Assembly: GCA_020650975.1 (NCBI GenBank)
Contig: JAIPMN010016076.1
Span: forward strand, 4,021-25,230
From: Apostichopus californicus
Taxonomy: Eukaryota; Echinodermata; Holothuroidea; Aspidochirotida; Stichopodidae
Length of the DNA stretch: 21,210 bases
Reading direction: 5' to 3'
Shown here: in pieces, positions 1 to 10,164 of the stretch
Layout of the letters: every line of letters begins with the position of its first letter
Position numbering within the stretch: position 1 is the stretch's first letter
Notes under the pieces: model-generated
What the model was told of the DNA's origin: nothing
What the model saw: only the letters and a program-made list of their open reading frames with translations
Database searches by the model: none
Position numbers and translations under genes: made by a program

Positions 1-22
1 CCCCCCCCCCCCCCCCCCCCCC
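1..22. repeat. poly-C homopolymer at window edge
   Basis: The first 22 bases are all C. Similar G or C runs of about 9 to 15 bases recur at 301-313, 638-650, 2957-2966, 4917-4929, 5818-5832, 15379-15390, 15690-15703 and 15857-15867 in otherwise AT-rich DNA. They are read as low-complexity tracts; their exact lengths are error-prone in any assembly. Confidence 0.9.
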
Positions 23-1031
23 TCAACAAGTGCGTGTCAAGCAAACAGTTTGGGAGCAAACATTTTGGACGTGGAAAACACATCTGACAGGTATAAATAG
101 CAATTCACGGGAAGAGGTGCTTAACTTTTGTCTCACCGGAGTTGACTGGGGCTCGAGGGAGGAATTGGGGAAAGGACCATGATTCGTAGGGAAAGCCCCT
201 TAAAGACCCCCTCCCCTTCTCCACACATCTTTCTGCTACCACTGGTAATACAAAATATATATAATATGAAGGAATATATGAACAATATGAAGTTTTGTTT
301 GGGGGGGGGGGGGATACTGGACAAATTGTGAACTTACATGTATGCACAAACATAGCTAACTTGTAGGCATTTTACTCTATTTCTAGGTCTTACTTCTTTT
401 ATCAGCAATAGCCTATAGAGTAGAACAGGTAGGAGCTATGTGTTTAATAATGATGATGGTGGCAAACGCCACGATCGGATCTAAAGTCAACTTAATTATA
501 GAACCGTTTGAAAGCCAATGGTTACAGCTTCCATGGTAGAGATGAGCAAGCTATTTAAATACTTTATTACACACATGAGTGAGTGCAGATGCATGTCAAG
601 ATATACTATATAGACATAACATAACTATATACATAACTGGGGGGGGGGGGTCCGTAACATGTAAATGAACCTTTTAATATAAGTAAACTATTGTCATGTC
701 ATGTATGTACTCACTTAAGGAGATCTAACGTGACATTGTATAAGGTGGCATACTCCTATTAGAGTCTATATCCACTCGCCCGATTGTTCCCCTATCTCAG
801 GAAAAGTGCCAAAAAGCAGCAGGAGAACATCTTTTTTGACCTGTTATGAATCATGATCTAGTTTTTTTTTTGTGGCTTGCATGTTGAAGAGCATGATTGG
901 AAGTACATGTGGTGAACAAATTGGGTCAATTGAGGCAATTTTAGACCCCTTTAGGCCTCCCAGGAGCAGCGTACGAAAATTGTTTACTACTGAGTGAAGA
1001 GGTTTGTTTACAAGTGACGAAAGCTTCCGGC

Positions 1032-1109
1032 TCGGATAGCTAAAATTCTACATGGTCATGATACGAAAAATTGATGGTGCCATGAAAGGCCAACTTTTCA
1101 GCTATCCGA
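1032..1109. repeat. inverted repeat, 10-bp arms
   Basis: TCGGATAGCT at 1032-1041 is matched by its complement AGCTATCCGA at 1100-1109, with 58 bases between. The arms extend imperfectly through an A-run/T-run. This could be the relic of a small inverted-repeat element or chance; no target duplication was found. Confidence 0.5.
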
Positions 1110-1296
1110 TGATGGGTTGCGTTTAGCTATAGTGAGAACTTCTATCTATAGACTTAGAGACCACATTACTTTTGTGATTTAGTGTGTAAGTCAATGGGGC
1201 TTTTAATGAGCGTATGCTACCATAGAGCTGTATGGGTTATTGTACATAGGATAACTAATATGGAACGCCAAAAGGACAACAACGTATGATGATAAA

Positions 1297-1450
1297 ATGG
1301 TGCACGAATATATGATAATGCGAAAATACATGATAATATAATGTGAAACGTTTACGACGATAATGTAATAATACACGATGATAATATAACAGTAACGATG
1401 ATAATGTATATAAAAGAACACGATGATAATGTAACATTTGTGACGATATA
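1297..1450. repeat. degenerate tandem repeat of a GATGATAATG-type unit
   Basis: Variants of the unit ACACGATGATAATGTAA recur about seven times in irregular spacing (for example near 1373, 1395 and 1420). The overlapping minus-strand frames rich in Tyr, His and Ile are products of this repeat, not genes. Confidence 0.7.
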
Positions 1451-2696
1451 ATAAAGATCATGCTTAGCATAACTTTTTGGACTTCTCTATTATTTAGTCA
1501 CTCATATTTTCATCAAGTTGACGCAGATCTGTGTGTTATCGACGGTAAAAATGATTAACATTTTCTCCGTGTACTTTAACATGAATTATTTTATAATCAT
1601 ATATCAAAATGTGTAAAGCGTACAAGCATTAGTTAATGGCTGTAATCTATGTATGATACGACGGAACCAAATAATTTTGTGCATTAAATATCAATATTTT
1701 ACACCTCAACACAGGAACAGGTTACGGTAAAATAAGAGCACCGTACTTGGCTTCACACGCTGTTTATCCTCTTTTGAATTTTCAGTCTTCGTGGTAACTT
1801 TAAATGTCTGTCAGGTAAATAAGTTACACCATAAATAGTTATTTATGTTTCAAGAGAGTTTATTAATGTTTACTGACCTTTTAACATGATAATTATCGCA
1901 CGGAACAAGAAAGTGTCAGAAAGACCAGGCAACGCCGCTTTATATCGTATGGATTTTCTTTTGCAATTTCTTTAGCGGAGTTTACAGGTAAACTCTAAAC
2001 CATCTGAAATCTCTAAAAACAGACTTTTGTGTCTGGAAACTTGAGACCAATATCAACTGGTTATCTAATTTTTAACGGTTTTTTTTGTAAGGGATCTCTT
2101 CCGATTAGCGTAAGTTAGTTTAAAACTAAACAAGCGAGAGCAGGCGTTAATGACCTCAGAATATTTATTTTTTTAAATCTAATAAAACGACAAAGTATCA
2201 GTTCCCCTGTTTACACCGTCCTTCAACCCCTTTCTCGACCCCACATTCACTGATATTCTCCCATCCATATAGTGCCGATGATGTTGTCATTTTTAATTAA
2301 TCGTTGACATAACGCTTGGAAGAACTCCTAACAATAAATATATTACAACGTATTCCACGAAAGAGCTACAGTACCCAGACGCACGTTGTATACATGTCAT
2401 TACAAGGCATCCGTAGTGACATCGTTTGGGGAGTACAAATTTGCTTTTTTTTTTTATCATGTCTTTAATATGGTTTTCAAACTGATCATTTAAAATGATT
2501 GTAACAGTGTATCCATAAGAAACACCTCGCTGAGATATTAAATGAATGAATATCTCGTATGTCTTCACGGTATGCCTTCTTTTAAGTTTAATGCACCATT
2601 TCCTGCTAAAACATTAGTGAACGTCCTGGTCGAAAAATGCATGAATCTTAAGTTAAAATATTTATTTACAGTATTCAGCTTACAACTTTAGTGACG

Positions 2697-2917
2697 TCTA
2701 TGGTCACAGATCCACAGTCAACACCATGAAGACTGAGACCCCAGTTGGAGAACACTTTAACCTTCCCAACCATACCATTAACGACATGTCCCTACAGGGG
2801 ATTGAATCCTTAGGTAGCCGTCCTGACCTAGTACGAATCAGCAGAGAGAGGCTGTGGATGCAACGCCTTCGCACCATTCAACCGCATGCATGGGCTCAAC
2901 ATTCAGGAAGGACATGA
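2697..2917 (+). pseudogene. Penelope-like element ORF, C-terminal GIY-YIG endonuclease remnant
   Basis: Reading from 2697 the frame begins Tyr-Gly-His-Arg-Ser-Thr-Val-Asn and contains TPVGEHFNLPNHTINDM, then RERLWMQRLRTIQPHAW before a TGA stop at 2915-2917. The H-R-S-x-x-N, P-V-x-x-H-F-N and E-R-x-W-x-x-R-L-x-T-x-x-P-x-x motifs are those at the C-terminus of Penelope-like polyproteins, where the GIY-YIG endonuclease nicks target DNA for retrotransposition. The reverse transcriptase and the GIY and YIG motifs are missing, removed by the 5' truncation, so it is non-functional. The internal ATG at 2726 is simply a residue of the domain, not a start. Assignment is from motif recall; a profile search would settle the clade. 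Confidence 0.8.
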
Positions 2918-3252
2918 CTAACTTTTCTTCTGTCCCCCCTCTTTCTCCCCTTGTCCCCCCCCCCCATCACTCCTCTTCTCATATAGCTCTCTTCCACCCC
3001 TTTTCTCCACACCTTTCTGTCATTGTCCTTCTCCAGTTTATTCCCTACCCCCTTCCCTCAATCCTCTCTTTGTCCCTCCACTGTTTATCTCCCACCTCTC
3101 CTCTTCCCCTGTTGGTTTCTTTCTTTCTCCTCTCCATCCCTTGTCTACCAATCCCCTTACATCTATCTCTTTGTGTTCACCATGCTCATTAACCTGCATG
3201 TCTGTATTCTGTGCGTGTTTTTGTCCCTTCTGTTACTGTTACTTGTCAATTA
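2918..3252 (+). other. C/T-rich 3' untranslated region of the Penelope-like element
   Basis: This is almost pure pyrimidine on the plus strand between about 2926 and 3180, including a C-run near 2957-2966. The overlapping Ser/Pro/Leu-rich open frames (2854-3192 and 3023-3253) follow from this composition and are not genes. It ends just before the hammerhead-like motif. Confidence 0.65.
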
Positions 3253-3292
3253 GCCTTTGAAGAAGATCCTGCTAGGATCGAAACGTCAGGCC
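3253..3292 (+). ncRNA. hammerhead-ribozyme-like motif, Penelope 3' end (core mutated)
   Basis: The 40 bases can be folded as a minimal type I hammerhead. Stem I pairs GCCT (3253-3256) with AGGC (3288-3291); the core reads TTGAAGA; stem II pairs GATCCT with AGGATC; GAAAC and the cleavage triplet GTC follow. Penelope-like elements are known to carry hammerheads with very short stem III that act as dimers. Here the invariant first C of the CUGANGA box is T, so catalysis should be lost although stem II is intact. One unpaired A between core and stem II is unusual. Confidence 0.6.
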
Positions 3293-3320
3293 AACTTACT
3301 TTTACACAACTTTAGTGACG

Positions 3321-4068
3321 GTTCAAACATTTGTATTTACTTGCATTTTATTTTGTACGTGGCATGTCTCAGGTGTAATAGAACATATTTTTTTCACAGC
3401 TATATGCCGCATAATTATACATAATAGCTATACGTTGAATCCATACATGATTGAAATTACTCTCAAAAACCAGCGACGCTTTTATTTACAGCTTTAAAAT
3501 GCGTTGAATAAACGTCAGAATGTCAATAAAAATACACATTATTTAAAGTAGACAAGCTTCTTAAAATAGAATGTGTATAAAAGCAGCTAAAATTTATAAG
3601 AACGTGTTAAAACATATAGCACAAAAGATTGTAAACACATCTAATGTTGCAACTACTTTAATATGAAGCATATAGCTAACAAATTTTATTCAATGTTTAT
3701 ATAGTGATGGGGTTATGTGGCTCATTTTCGGTAAGGAAACTTACTAGGATGACACAAATCATTTCAAATCTTGTAGTTTGCAAAAGATTGTCAAGAGTAA
3801 ACATTTTGATAAGCTCTATCACAAAACAACAATACTGAATGATATATATGAACTATAATGAACGTAATGTTTGATCATATCTGATTAAAGGCATTATTTA
3901 AAATAGCATAAAATATCAGAAGATAACAACAAGCTACTAATATTATTTGATAACTGTAGTTATCTGGTTAAGGATGCACTTAACTTGGTCACTAAAAATG
4001 AACTATAACTGTAAATATTTGTCCTCTTCAGCCCAAGTAATATATATATATCGTTACATCTTTTTTAA
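3321..4068. other. AT-rich 3' flank of the minus-strand receptor gene
   Basis: No gene-like frame. Read on the minus strand this is the probable 3' untranslated region and downstream sequence. An ATTAAA-type signal overlaps the stop codon (4069-4064) and a canonical AATAAA lies at 3690-3685. Without transcripts the polyadenylation site cannot be chosen. Confidence 0.45.
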
Positions 4069-4757
4069 TTAAAATTTCACCTCAGAGCTATTAATAGCTA
4101 CAAAAGAGCTAATGAAAGAAAGCACCATTGTCCACCTGACACTACTTGCTTCACAACAAAGGTGATCCATATGATGAACGATTTTTTGCCAAAAACGAGA
4201 GTTGCTATGATTCTGTGCAGTTATTAAGACCTCTTGACGAAATTGGTCCCACATGTACGTTGCATCAAGCCCTCCTGTTGCCGAGAGACTTAGTCCCAGA
4301 AACATAGCGACCTGTGACCAAATCATAGGAAATACACTCGTACAAGGGTAGGGTCCGTTCTTGTAGTGCATACACACCGTAGTGGTTACAGCCCAGGATG
4401 AGAAAGGTAACAGCATCATCATATAAATGTAAACAAGTTGTCGGTAACAGTTAAAGTCATAGACGACACTCCATATCACTTGGCGACAGACATCTAAATC
4501 TCTCTGGTGTTTGTTTATGAATAAACGGACAAGTTGAAATTGTCGCAGAAATGACATTCGACATAGGAACAGAAGGTACTGGAAATTGGCCCACATCGTC
4601 ATTAACAAAAATGTGCACGTTAAGGATTGGAATCTTTCAAAGGAAAATTCAATATGCATACTTTGACAACCAATATCCGTATAGATGAGAATTCTATGGG
4701 CTAAAAGCTCCAATGGCCAAGCGAAGCAAAGGAACAGCAACAATTTCCCTGGTATTC
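4069..4757 (-). CDS. minus receptor gene, exon 4 (TM3-TM7, stop)
   Basis: The acceptor TTCTTTCAG ends at 4758, after a T-rich tract. The exon starts with the split Gly of GIPGK, aligned with GLPGK in the paralogue, and runs to TAA at 4071-4069. It carries membrane segments 3 to 7, the RQF/INKHQRDLDVCR loop, ATGGLDATYMWDQF (matching MGGFKVEYIWENF) and a terminal SSEVKF. The product ends about 20 residues earlier than the paralogue. Confidence 0.85.
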
Positions 4758-7700
4758 CTGAAAGAAAAAAAAACATATTTGCTTTAACATTCAGCGAGTA
4801 CGTTGCTACTAGACGACTTCAAAGTGAAAGTAAAAACATTGAGTATGTTAACTATTTTAAACCGAACTTATTATACCCATATGTATGCCTGGTAAGAGGT
4901 GGGTCAAAGAGGGACGGGGGGGGGGGGGGTATACAACCCTGGGTCCAGGGTCATTTACCGATATAGTTACGGAACCAGGCAAGCGTTAGAAAATGAAGTC
5001 CCTGTGACACAATTGTCCCCGGGCCAGACCTGACTCTCAACGCCTCTGTACTATACGCTTTGGTTAAGCTTCATATGTTTTTCCACGGACCGTGTCTTCT
5101 TCAACTATTTCATTCAATTTTAGACGTTTACAAAATATATGACCGTTAAGACCTCGTGGAACTACTATTATATAATGTGTTTGTAATAAGGTATACTAAT
5201 GACCGAGTCAGCTATACGATGGGTAGGAAATATTCATGTATTTCAACAAAGTTATTGGTATGGATCTAATGTACAAAATTCATTATATAAATTGTTTGTA
5301 ATAAAATATACTAATGACTGCGTCAGCTACGATGGGTAGTAAATATTCATGTATTTCAACGAAGTTTTTGGTATGGATCTAATGTACAAAATTCATTATA
5401 TAATTTGTGTGTAATAAAATATACTAATGACTGCGTCAGCTACGATGGGTAGTAAATATTCATGTATTTCAACAAGGAATTTGCATGGATCTAATGTACA
5501 AAATTCATTATATAATTTGTTTGTAATAAGATATTCTAATGACTGAGTCAGCTGCGATGGGTAGTAAATATTCATGTATTTCAACGAAGGTAATTGCATG
5601 GATCTAAAGTACAAAATTCATTATATAAATTGTTTGTAATAAGATATACTAATGACTGCGTCAGCTACGCTGGGTAGTAAATATTCATGTATTTCAACGA
5701 AGTTATTGGTATGGATCTAATGTACAAAATTTATTAAGGAAACAAATAAAAACAAAAATATTAAAGCCAAATAATATCACGACAAATATGCCTTCAAAAC
5801 AAATATAGAAGACCTGTCCCCCCCCCCCCCCCTTTGAAATATACTACTAGATCCATTCATGTCATATAAGGTGTCACCTTTATGTGATTCTTACCATTAT
5901 GTCCAAGTCATTACATATATCACTCACTGCAGAGGTGCTTCATGTAAATGACGGATGTCCTTCGGTCACACATAACCGTTTCGTATTCATATACAGAATT
6001 AAATCAAGTTAGCTCGACACGAAGTGTATAGCAAACAAGCTTATTGGATACATTTGTTATAGACACTCCATTGATCTACCTCGTTATATAACATTAAGCT
6101 ATATCTGCCCAAAACCATTGCTTACCTTTTCTCTCAAAGTCTATGAATTGTAAACGCTTCACGATGAATCTGGTGTTAAGTGTCGTAGACCACGTTGCTC
6201 TTGACACGTTACATTGGGAAGAAGATCTGAACTTTGAGTACATGCTCACGACAGGATAAAACGACAGTTCTATCAGCAATATAAAGTAGGACAGGGCGAA
6301 GACGAAACTATTCGTTTTCCCTTTATTGAATTGGACAAATCTGACAAACTCGTAGATATTCATGCATGTGATGAGAAACAAAACGGTTATCGAAATCAGC
6401 CAACTTCCTCTATGATTCCATCCTCCAACACCTGTATAAAAGGAAATATAGAAATTACAAAGATATCACGAGTGATGATAACCTATGGTGACCAGACGTC
6501 CCCGATTTTCGGGGACAGTCCCCGATTACAGTGTGCTGTCTCTGATGAATAAGTGTCCCCGAAAATCTCCCCGATTCGTCAACTTGATGTTCAGGAATTT
6601 CGAAAATATCCCACATTATTAGTAAAATAGTTGTAAATACAAAATGTAGTCAAGTGTGCAGTCGCAGAACGGAACTAACCAGTATTTCAGGTGGGCCAGT
6701 GTAAAGTGGAATATGCTAGATCGATCTAGCCTATAGCACTCTTTCGTAAAGTAAGTAAATTTCATCTAAGAAATAGCTACATTTTGGAAAATAAAATTGA
6801 TTTAAAAAGTGCTTCTAAGTATCACCATTTTACATCTAAGCACCTTAGGCACTTGAGAATTTTCAACATCCCCTCCCCTTAGACCCTTCCCCCATATCAG
6901 TCACGCGATAAATGTCCCTGATTCCAGTCAGGCAAATATGGTCACCTTATCAGATAACCTGAATTTGCGGGTGGGCATATCAGTAATGACATATATTTCA
7001 TGATATTACATTTTACACAAACAGTATAGCTTATGACAGTTTGTTAATTTGATAAAGTAAGCTGAACACTGTTAACAGGCAACTACTATAAATACCAAGC
7101 TAAATGAACATTTATACATGTTCAGCTATATTGTGAGTGATGCACTGCATGGTTCTTTATCGTATGTCTATCCAATTGATGTTAGATTATAGTGTATGGC
7201 ACAAGTTCACGAAAAACAACTATACACTGATTTAAGCTGTCGACTGCACCTTTTCTTACAAAGGGGTAAACTAATTTTACATTGTTTTGTCAATAAATTT
7301 TATTATGGGCATCATAACCACGCAGAGATTTGCATTCATTGGGGAAGCGTTTTTTTAGTATATATTTATATATATATATATTACTGTTTAGTCTTTAAAC
7401 GATATTGGGTACATTCAAGTATACCCTGCACAGCACAATATCGGGCATTCTCAAGATCGCGGACTCATGCAGTTGTCTGTATAAGACAGTCGACAATTTC
7501 AGCGCCTGAGTCGCTTTTCGCTGGTGGTTCATGAAGTGTCATTTTATTATATGGTAAATAGTACTGTTTCATTAAGCATTGACTAATTAATGTGTGTCGA
7601 TAAGAAAAAAATAATATTTTCAAAATGTTATCAACATTTAACACAGCCAATGAAAACATTCAAATGAAATTAATGTTGACCTATGACAAATGAGAAACCA

Positions 7701-9999
7701 ACGGGACTTTTAACCAATTATTACTAGTCGAAATAATCAAAATTCCATCGGTTAAATTCGTGAAAACCCAATTTAAGGGCAGAGGAGGCCCAGTATTCAC
7801 TCATTGAATGGGTTATTTTCCTCTCTGAATAAATGCTCTTTTGTGGCAAAAACTCAGTTCCTGGTATTCCCATACTAACAGTGTGAGCGGTCAGTTCGCA
7901 TTTTTGGGGAGCATACAGATTGACTGCTTTCAAATGGACTCAGATTACTCTCCGTGCGTTCACAAAATGAAACACATTGGAGCAGAAGTTTAATCGAAAC
8001 CTTCACTGGTTTAACCCATCTACCCCATAATCTCAGTGTCTATAGTTGTACTTTTCTTTCTTTTTATGTTTGTGTGCTTAAGCTTTACTATATAAAGACT
8101 GTATGGGTAATTATTACTCAAGAATATAATTCCCCATGGACAATAAATTGAACTATCCAATAATCGATATACATGTGCACTTCCGCTGTAACATAGAAAT
8201 ATGTATTTTAAGAAAATGCAAAATAATGAGAGAGAGAGAAGGAAAATGCTCGAGTTACCCAAGTATTGGAATTTACCTCAGATTGTATTAGTTTTTTGTT
8301 GGGGGGAGGGAGGGGGGTCTTTAGACTATAACTAGTCATTGGATTTACTACCTTCTAGAACAGGGTTTCCTTAACTTTATCCCCCCACGAACCCCCTGTG
8401 GATGTCAGAGTTGTCCACGAACCCCCAACTTTTCGAGACACGATCTGAGTCATTATTATACTATAATTTTCAAGCATGAATTTATGATAACTTTGCTTTG
8501 TGTAGGGCAAAATGGAGGTCATCTGGAATTTCCAAAATAATAATCATTACTTTGGCCAACCTATCAGTTACTTTCTCAGTTCTGTATATTCACGACGTAC
8601 TGTCATGCGTAAACCGACATCACCAAAGTCATGCGGCCTGTGTCTGTTTCATAATTCAGTTACTTATTACATGCACGGTACGGTACTACTATGGCAACAT
8701 ATGCCTATAGAACCCGAAAAGAGTTTGTCGATAGGTACGACTTTCGTACATTACTAAATTATATGATATATCAGATTTTAGTTCAACAAAAAGTATTCTA
8801 GTTTTGACTTTCAGAAACGTCTCACGAACCCCCCTGGGATGGACTCACGCACCCCCTGGGGGGTTCATGCACCCCAGTTAGGGAACCCCTGTTCTAGAAT
8901 AAACCGAGCATTTGTTTTAAACATACCTGTGTTTTCGTCTGAGTATTTACATATATCACCATTATGGTTCCACCAGTAACTGTCACACAATAAACAAGTA
9001 TTGGACTGTAAATGTTCCCGAAGACTCGGAGCTTCATCCATGGAGTCATATCCTTGTCCGGATGGATCATAGCACTCAGGAAAATAATCATTCGCTTCAA
9101 CAGATCGCCCTGAAATCTACAGGAAAACCAAAATATTCTGCACATTGTAGACGCCAAATATACACGTCGGTAAACTTATGTCAAATTATACTGCAACATA
9201 ATATGTGGGTCACAATAATGTTAACTTTTATGAAGATAGATATATCAGTTAACACTGTGAAGGATGCAATTGCAATTTTGTTTTGATAGATATTATACAT
9301 CGAGCTAGACTGAGAATATCATCAGTATGTACTATGTACCGATACTGTTAATGTTTATATCGTTACGTCATTATGTTGAATGTATACCCCACATTATGTT
9401 GAATAATATACCACCATTTAAGACAGGAATAAATTTTCTATCCAGGTCTTATACCGATGATTCAGTGTAAATATGTAAACTAATTGCTTTCCTAAGACAA
9501 ACAAGTATAATTGAGAGATTTAACGTTAACATAAGTCCATTAGACTGAGCAATGTGAAGATGTCTAAATCTTGGAACTTATACCTTATACGACATATAGG
9601 ATCACATCTAAAAAACGATATCACCTTAAGCGTGAATTGTTTCTTAATACATGTGTAATTGAAACTGTGTTTTATGGTTGACTTTGCCACAGCCAGTGCT
9701 ATCATAATCACAACAACAACAATAACACACTTGAAATTTCATATGTTACAACAAATACCTACCAAGTACAACTGCTTGCATCGTTCAACTTGACATCGAA
9801 AGCATCGTCTTTTACCGGTCAAGTGTTTCGGATAGAAAATGCAAGTTACTTTCATAACAAACCACATCATAGCCGGGATCGGTCGCATCGAATTGTTCCG
9901 TTCTACACAAGTGGAGGTTTGCTGGCTCTCAGAGCGAAATGGATTTGCGGGCTCTGTCAGTCTCCCGTCGGTTATGTTAAGATAACAAGATGCACTCAT
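4069..9999 (-). CDS. seven-transmembrane receptor, gustatory-receptor-like (tentative), four exons
   Basis: Joining 9999-9759, 9109-8927, 6431-6126 and 4757-4069 gives an uninterrupted 472-residue protein. Every intron is GT-AG and phase 1. The N-terminal 140 residues carry CFRC (66-69) and CLLCDSYWWN (119-128). Hydrophobic segments fall near 152-171, 184-206, 249-270, 289-311, 352-374, 386-406 and 452-466. Between segments 2 and 3 lies WSTTLNTRFIVKR (222-234). The charged loop between segments 4 and 5 contains RQF and INKHQRDLDVCR. The layout matches insect-type gustatory receptor-like proteins (N-terminus inside, C-terminus outside), and a C-terminal N-S-S sequon at 466 fits that. The TYhhhhhQF signature of insect receptors is not present. 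It is a clear paralogue of the plus-strand gene. That it is a multi-pass membrane protein is secure; chemoreceptor function is inference. Confidence 0.72.
4758..6125 (-). other. intron 3 of the minus receptor gene
   Basis: This 1368-bp intron contains a G-run (4917-4929), a 113-bp tandem repeat (5168-5738) and a C-run (5818-5832). No coding segment was seen in it. Confidence 0.75.
5168..5738. repeat. tandem repeat, about 113-bp unit, five copies
   Basis: The landmark TGGATCTAATGTACAAAATT appears at about 5261, 5374, 5486, 5599 and 5712, a spacing of 112 to 113 bp. Each unit also contains TTGTAATAA, a variant of ACTAATGACTGCGTCAGCTA, and GTAAATATTCATGTATTTCA. Copies differ by scattered substitutions; the first is the most divergent. 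The open frame at 5396-5614 is a by-product. It lies wholly in intron 3 of the receptor gene. Confidence 0.92.
6126..6431 (-). CDS. minus receptor gene, exon 3 (TM1-TM2)
   Basis: It is bounded by acceptor TATACAG (ending 6432) and donor GTAAGC (from 6125). At 306 bp it is exactly the length of the paralogue's exon 2. It begins VGGWNHRGSWLISIT, matching ARLWTHRGSGVLSMG, and ends FERKG at a phase 1 junction. It encodes the first two membrane segments and the WSTTLNTRFIVKR loop. Confidence 0.85.
6484..6951. mobile_element. hAT-like non-autonomous DNA transposon, GGTGACCA termini
   Basis: The left end reads TATGGTGACCAGACGTCCCC and the right end, read inward, contains TAAGGTGACCATATTTG. Both sides are flanked by GATAACC (6477-6483 and 6953-6959), an approximately 8-bp duplication with one mismatch, though two extra bases make the right boundary uncertain. 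Internal TCCCCGAT segments repeat near 6499, 6526 and 6569. GGTGACCA-type termini with 8-bp duplications are characteristic of hAT MITEs. It lies about 50 bp upstream of the exon 3 acceptor. No transposase remains. Confidence 0.6.
8361..8891. mobile_element. hAT-like MITE copy 1 with perfect 8-bp target duplication
   Basis: TTCTAGAA at 8353-8360 is repeated exactly at 8892-8899. Element termini are CAGGGTTTCCTTAACT on the left and, read inward from the right, CAGGGGTTCCCTAACT. CA...TG ends plus an 8-bp duplication are diagnostic of hAT elements. Internal ACGAACCCCC motifs occur near both ends. It is 531 bp with no transposase; the open frames at 8498-8757 are spurious. An inverted, shorter copy lies at 11417-11835. 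The right boundary is only 27 bp from the exon 2 donor. Confidence 0.9.
8927..9109 (-). CDS. minus receptor gene, exon 2
   Basis: This 183-bp, phase 1 to phase 1 exon sits between acceptor TTTCAG (ending 9110) and donor GTATGT (from 8926). In the correct frame it reads RSVEANDYFPECYDPSG and later CLLCDSYWWNHNG, which aligns with CAVCETLWWNGN of the paralogue. In the paralogue the same sequence is part of exon 1. A longer open frame on this strand (9157-8894) is a different, wrong frame. Confidence 0.72.
9110..9758 (-). other. intron 1 of the minus receptor gene
   Basis: This 649-bp phase 1 intron has no counterpart in the plus-strand paralogue. It is AT-rich and contains no recognisable repeat apart from a short AAC/AAT run near 9711-9725. 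The open frames inside it (for example 9526-9711) have no support. Confidence 0.65.
9759..9999 (-). CDS. minus receptor gene, exon 1 (start codon)
   Basis: The ATG at 9999-9997 (MSASCYLN) has A at -3 and aligns with the MNPQRLSY start of the paralogue. The open frame runs further upstream to 10161, but those residues have no match in the paralogue. It encodes the MWFVMKV segment equivalent to FWFALKV and the CFRC motif. Two donors overlap at the end: GTAGGT at 9762 is the better consensus but is out of phase, whereas GTATTT at 9758 keeps phase 1 and joins LVG to RSVEAND. Confidence 0.7.
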
Positions 10000-10164
10000 C
10001 TTCCCTGATTGGTGGCTTCTTCCCAATTTATGAAAATTCTTTGAGATAAATATTAAATTTTCAAATGTAACTAGCATGTATTGTTTGGAAAGAGTTGTTA
10101 GCATCAGATAATGCCAATCACTGAGGTATGTATATAGTGTTGTAACATCAATCAAATGCAATAC

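Larger units (their letters stand above)
23..2680. other. gene-free AT-rich intergenic DNA
   Basis: No reading frame here shows recognisable protein similarity; the open frames are short, AT-driven and lack splice-supported neighbours. The stretch holds a degenerate GATGATAATG repeat (about 1297-1450), an inverted repeat (1032-1109) and several homopolymers. Nothing else is recognisable. Confidence 0.6.
2682..3320 (+). mobile_element. 5'-truncated Penelope-like retroelement insertion with 15-bp target duplication
   Basis: The 15-mer ACAACTTTAGTGACG occurs at 2682-2696 and again, identically, at 3306-3320, bracketing about 609 bp (2697-3305). The left end opens directly into a reading frame matching the C-terminal part of a Penelope-element GIY-YIG endonuclease. 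A C/T-rich 3' untranslated stretch follows, and the right end carries the hammerhead-like motif typical of these elements. Left truncation at the duplicated target is what target-primed reverse transcription produces. The only substantial differences within the motif from the second copy at 10181-10220 are two point changes. It lies about 760 bp beyond the 3' end of the minus-strand receptor gene. Confidence 0.8.
6432..8926 (-). other. intron 2 of the minus receptor gene
   Basis: This 2495-bp intron is the same position and phase as intron 1 of the plus gene. It has been enlarged by two hAT-like elements (6484-6951 and 8361-8891). The roughly 1.4 kb between them (6960-8350) holds a short (TA)n run at 7367-7381, a GA run near 8227-8238 and a G-rich run near 8300-8317. 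The open frames there have no gene support. Confidence 0.7.

Noticed and set aside
2854-3253. Ser/Pro/Leu-rich open frames
   Set aside because: They arise from a nearly pure C/T stretch in the Penelope 3' untranslated region.
5396-5614. 72-codon minus-strand frame
   Set aside because: It lies inside the 113-bp tandem repeat and repeats with its period.
5168-5738. CRISPR array
   Set aside because: The whole unit is repeated with no unique spacers, and the context is eukaryotic intron.
6331-6552. 73-codon plus-strand frame
   Set aside because: It is antisense to receptor exon 3 and runs into the hAT-like element; no independent support.
8894-9157. 87-codon minus-strand frame over exon 2
   Set aside because: It is the wrong frame of a real exon. 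Phase 1 joining to neighbours and the CLLCDSYWWN match to the paralogue select another frame.
10000-10161. Upstream extension of minus receptor exon 1 (open frame to 10161)
   Set aside because: The added residues have no counterpart in the paralogue, and the ATG at 9999 has a good context and aligns with the paralogue's start.
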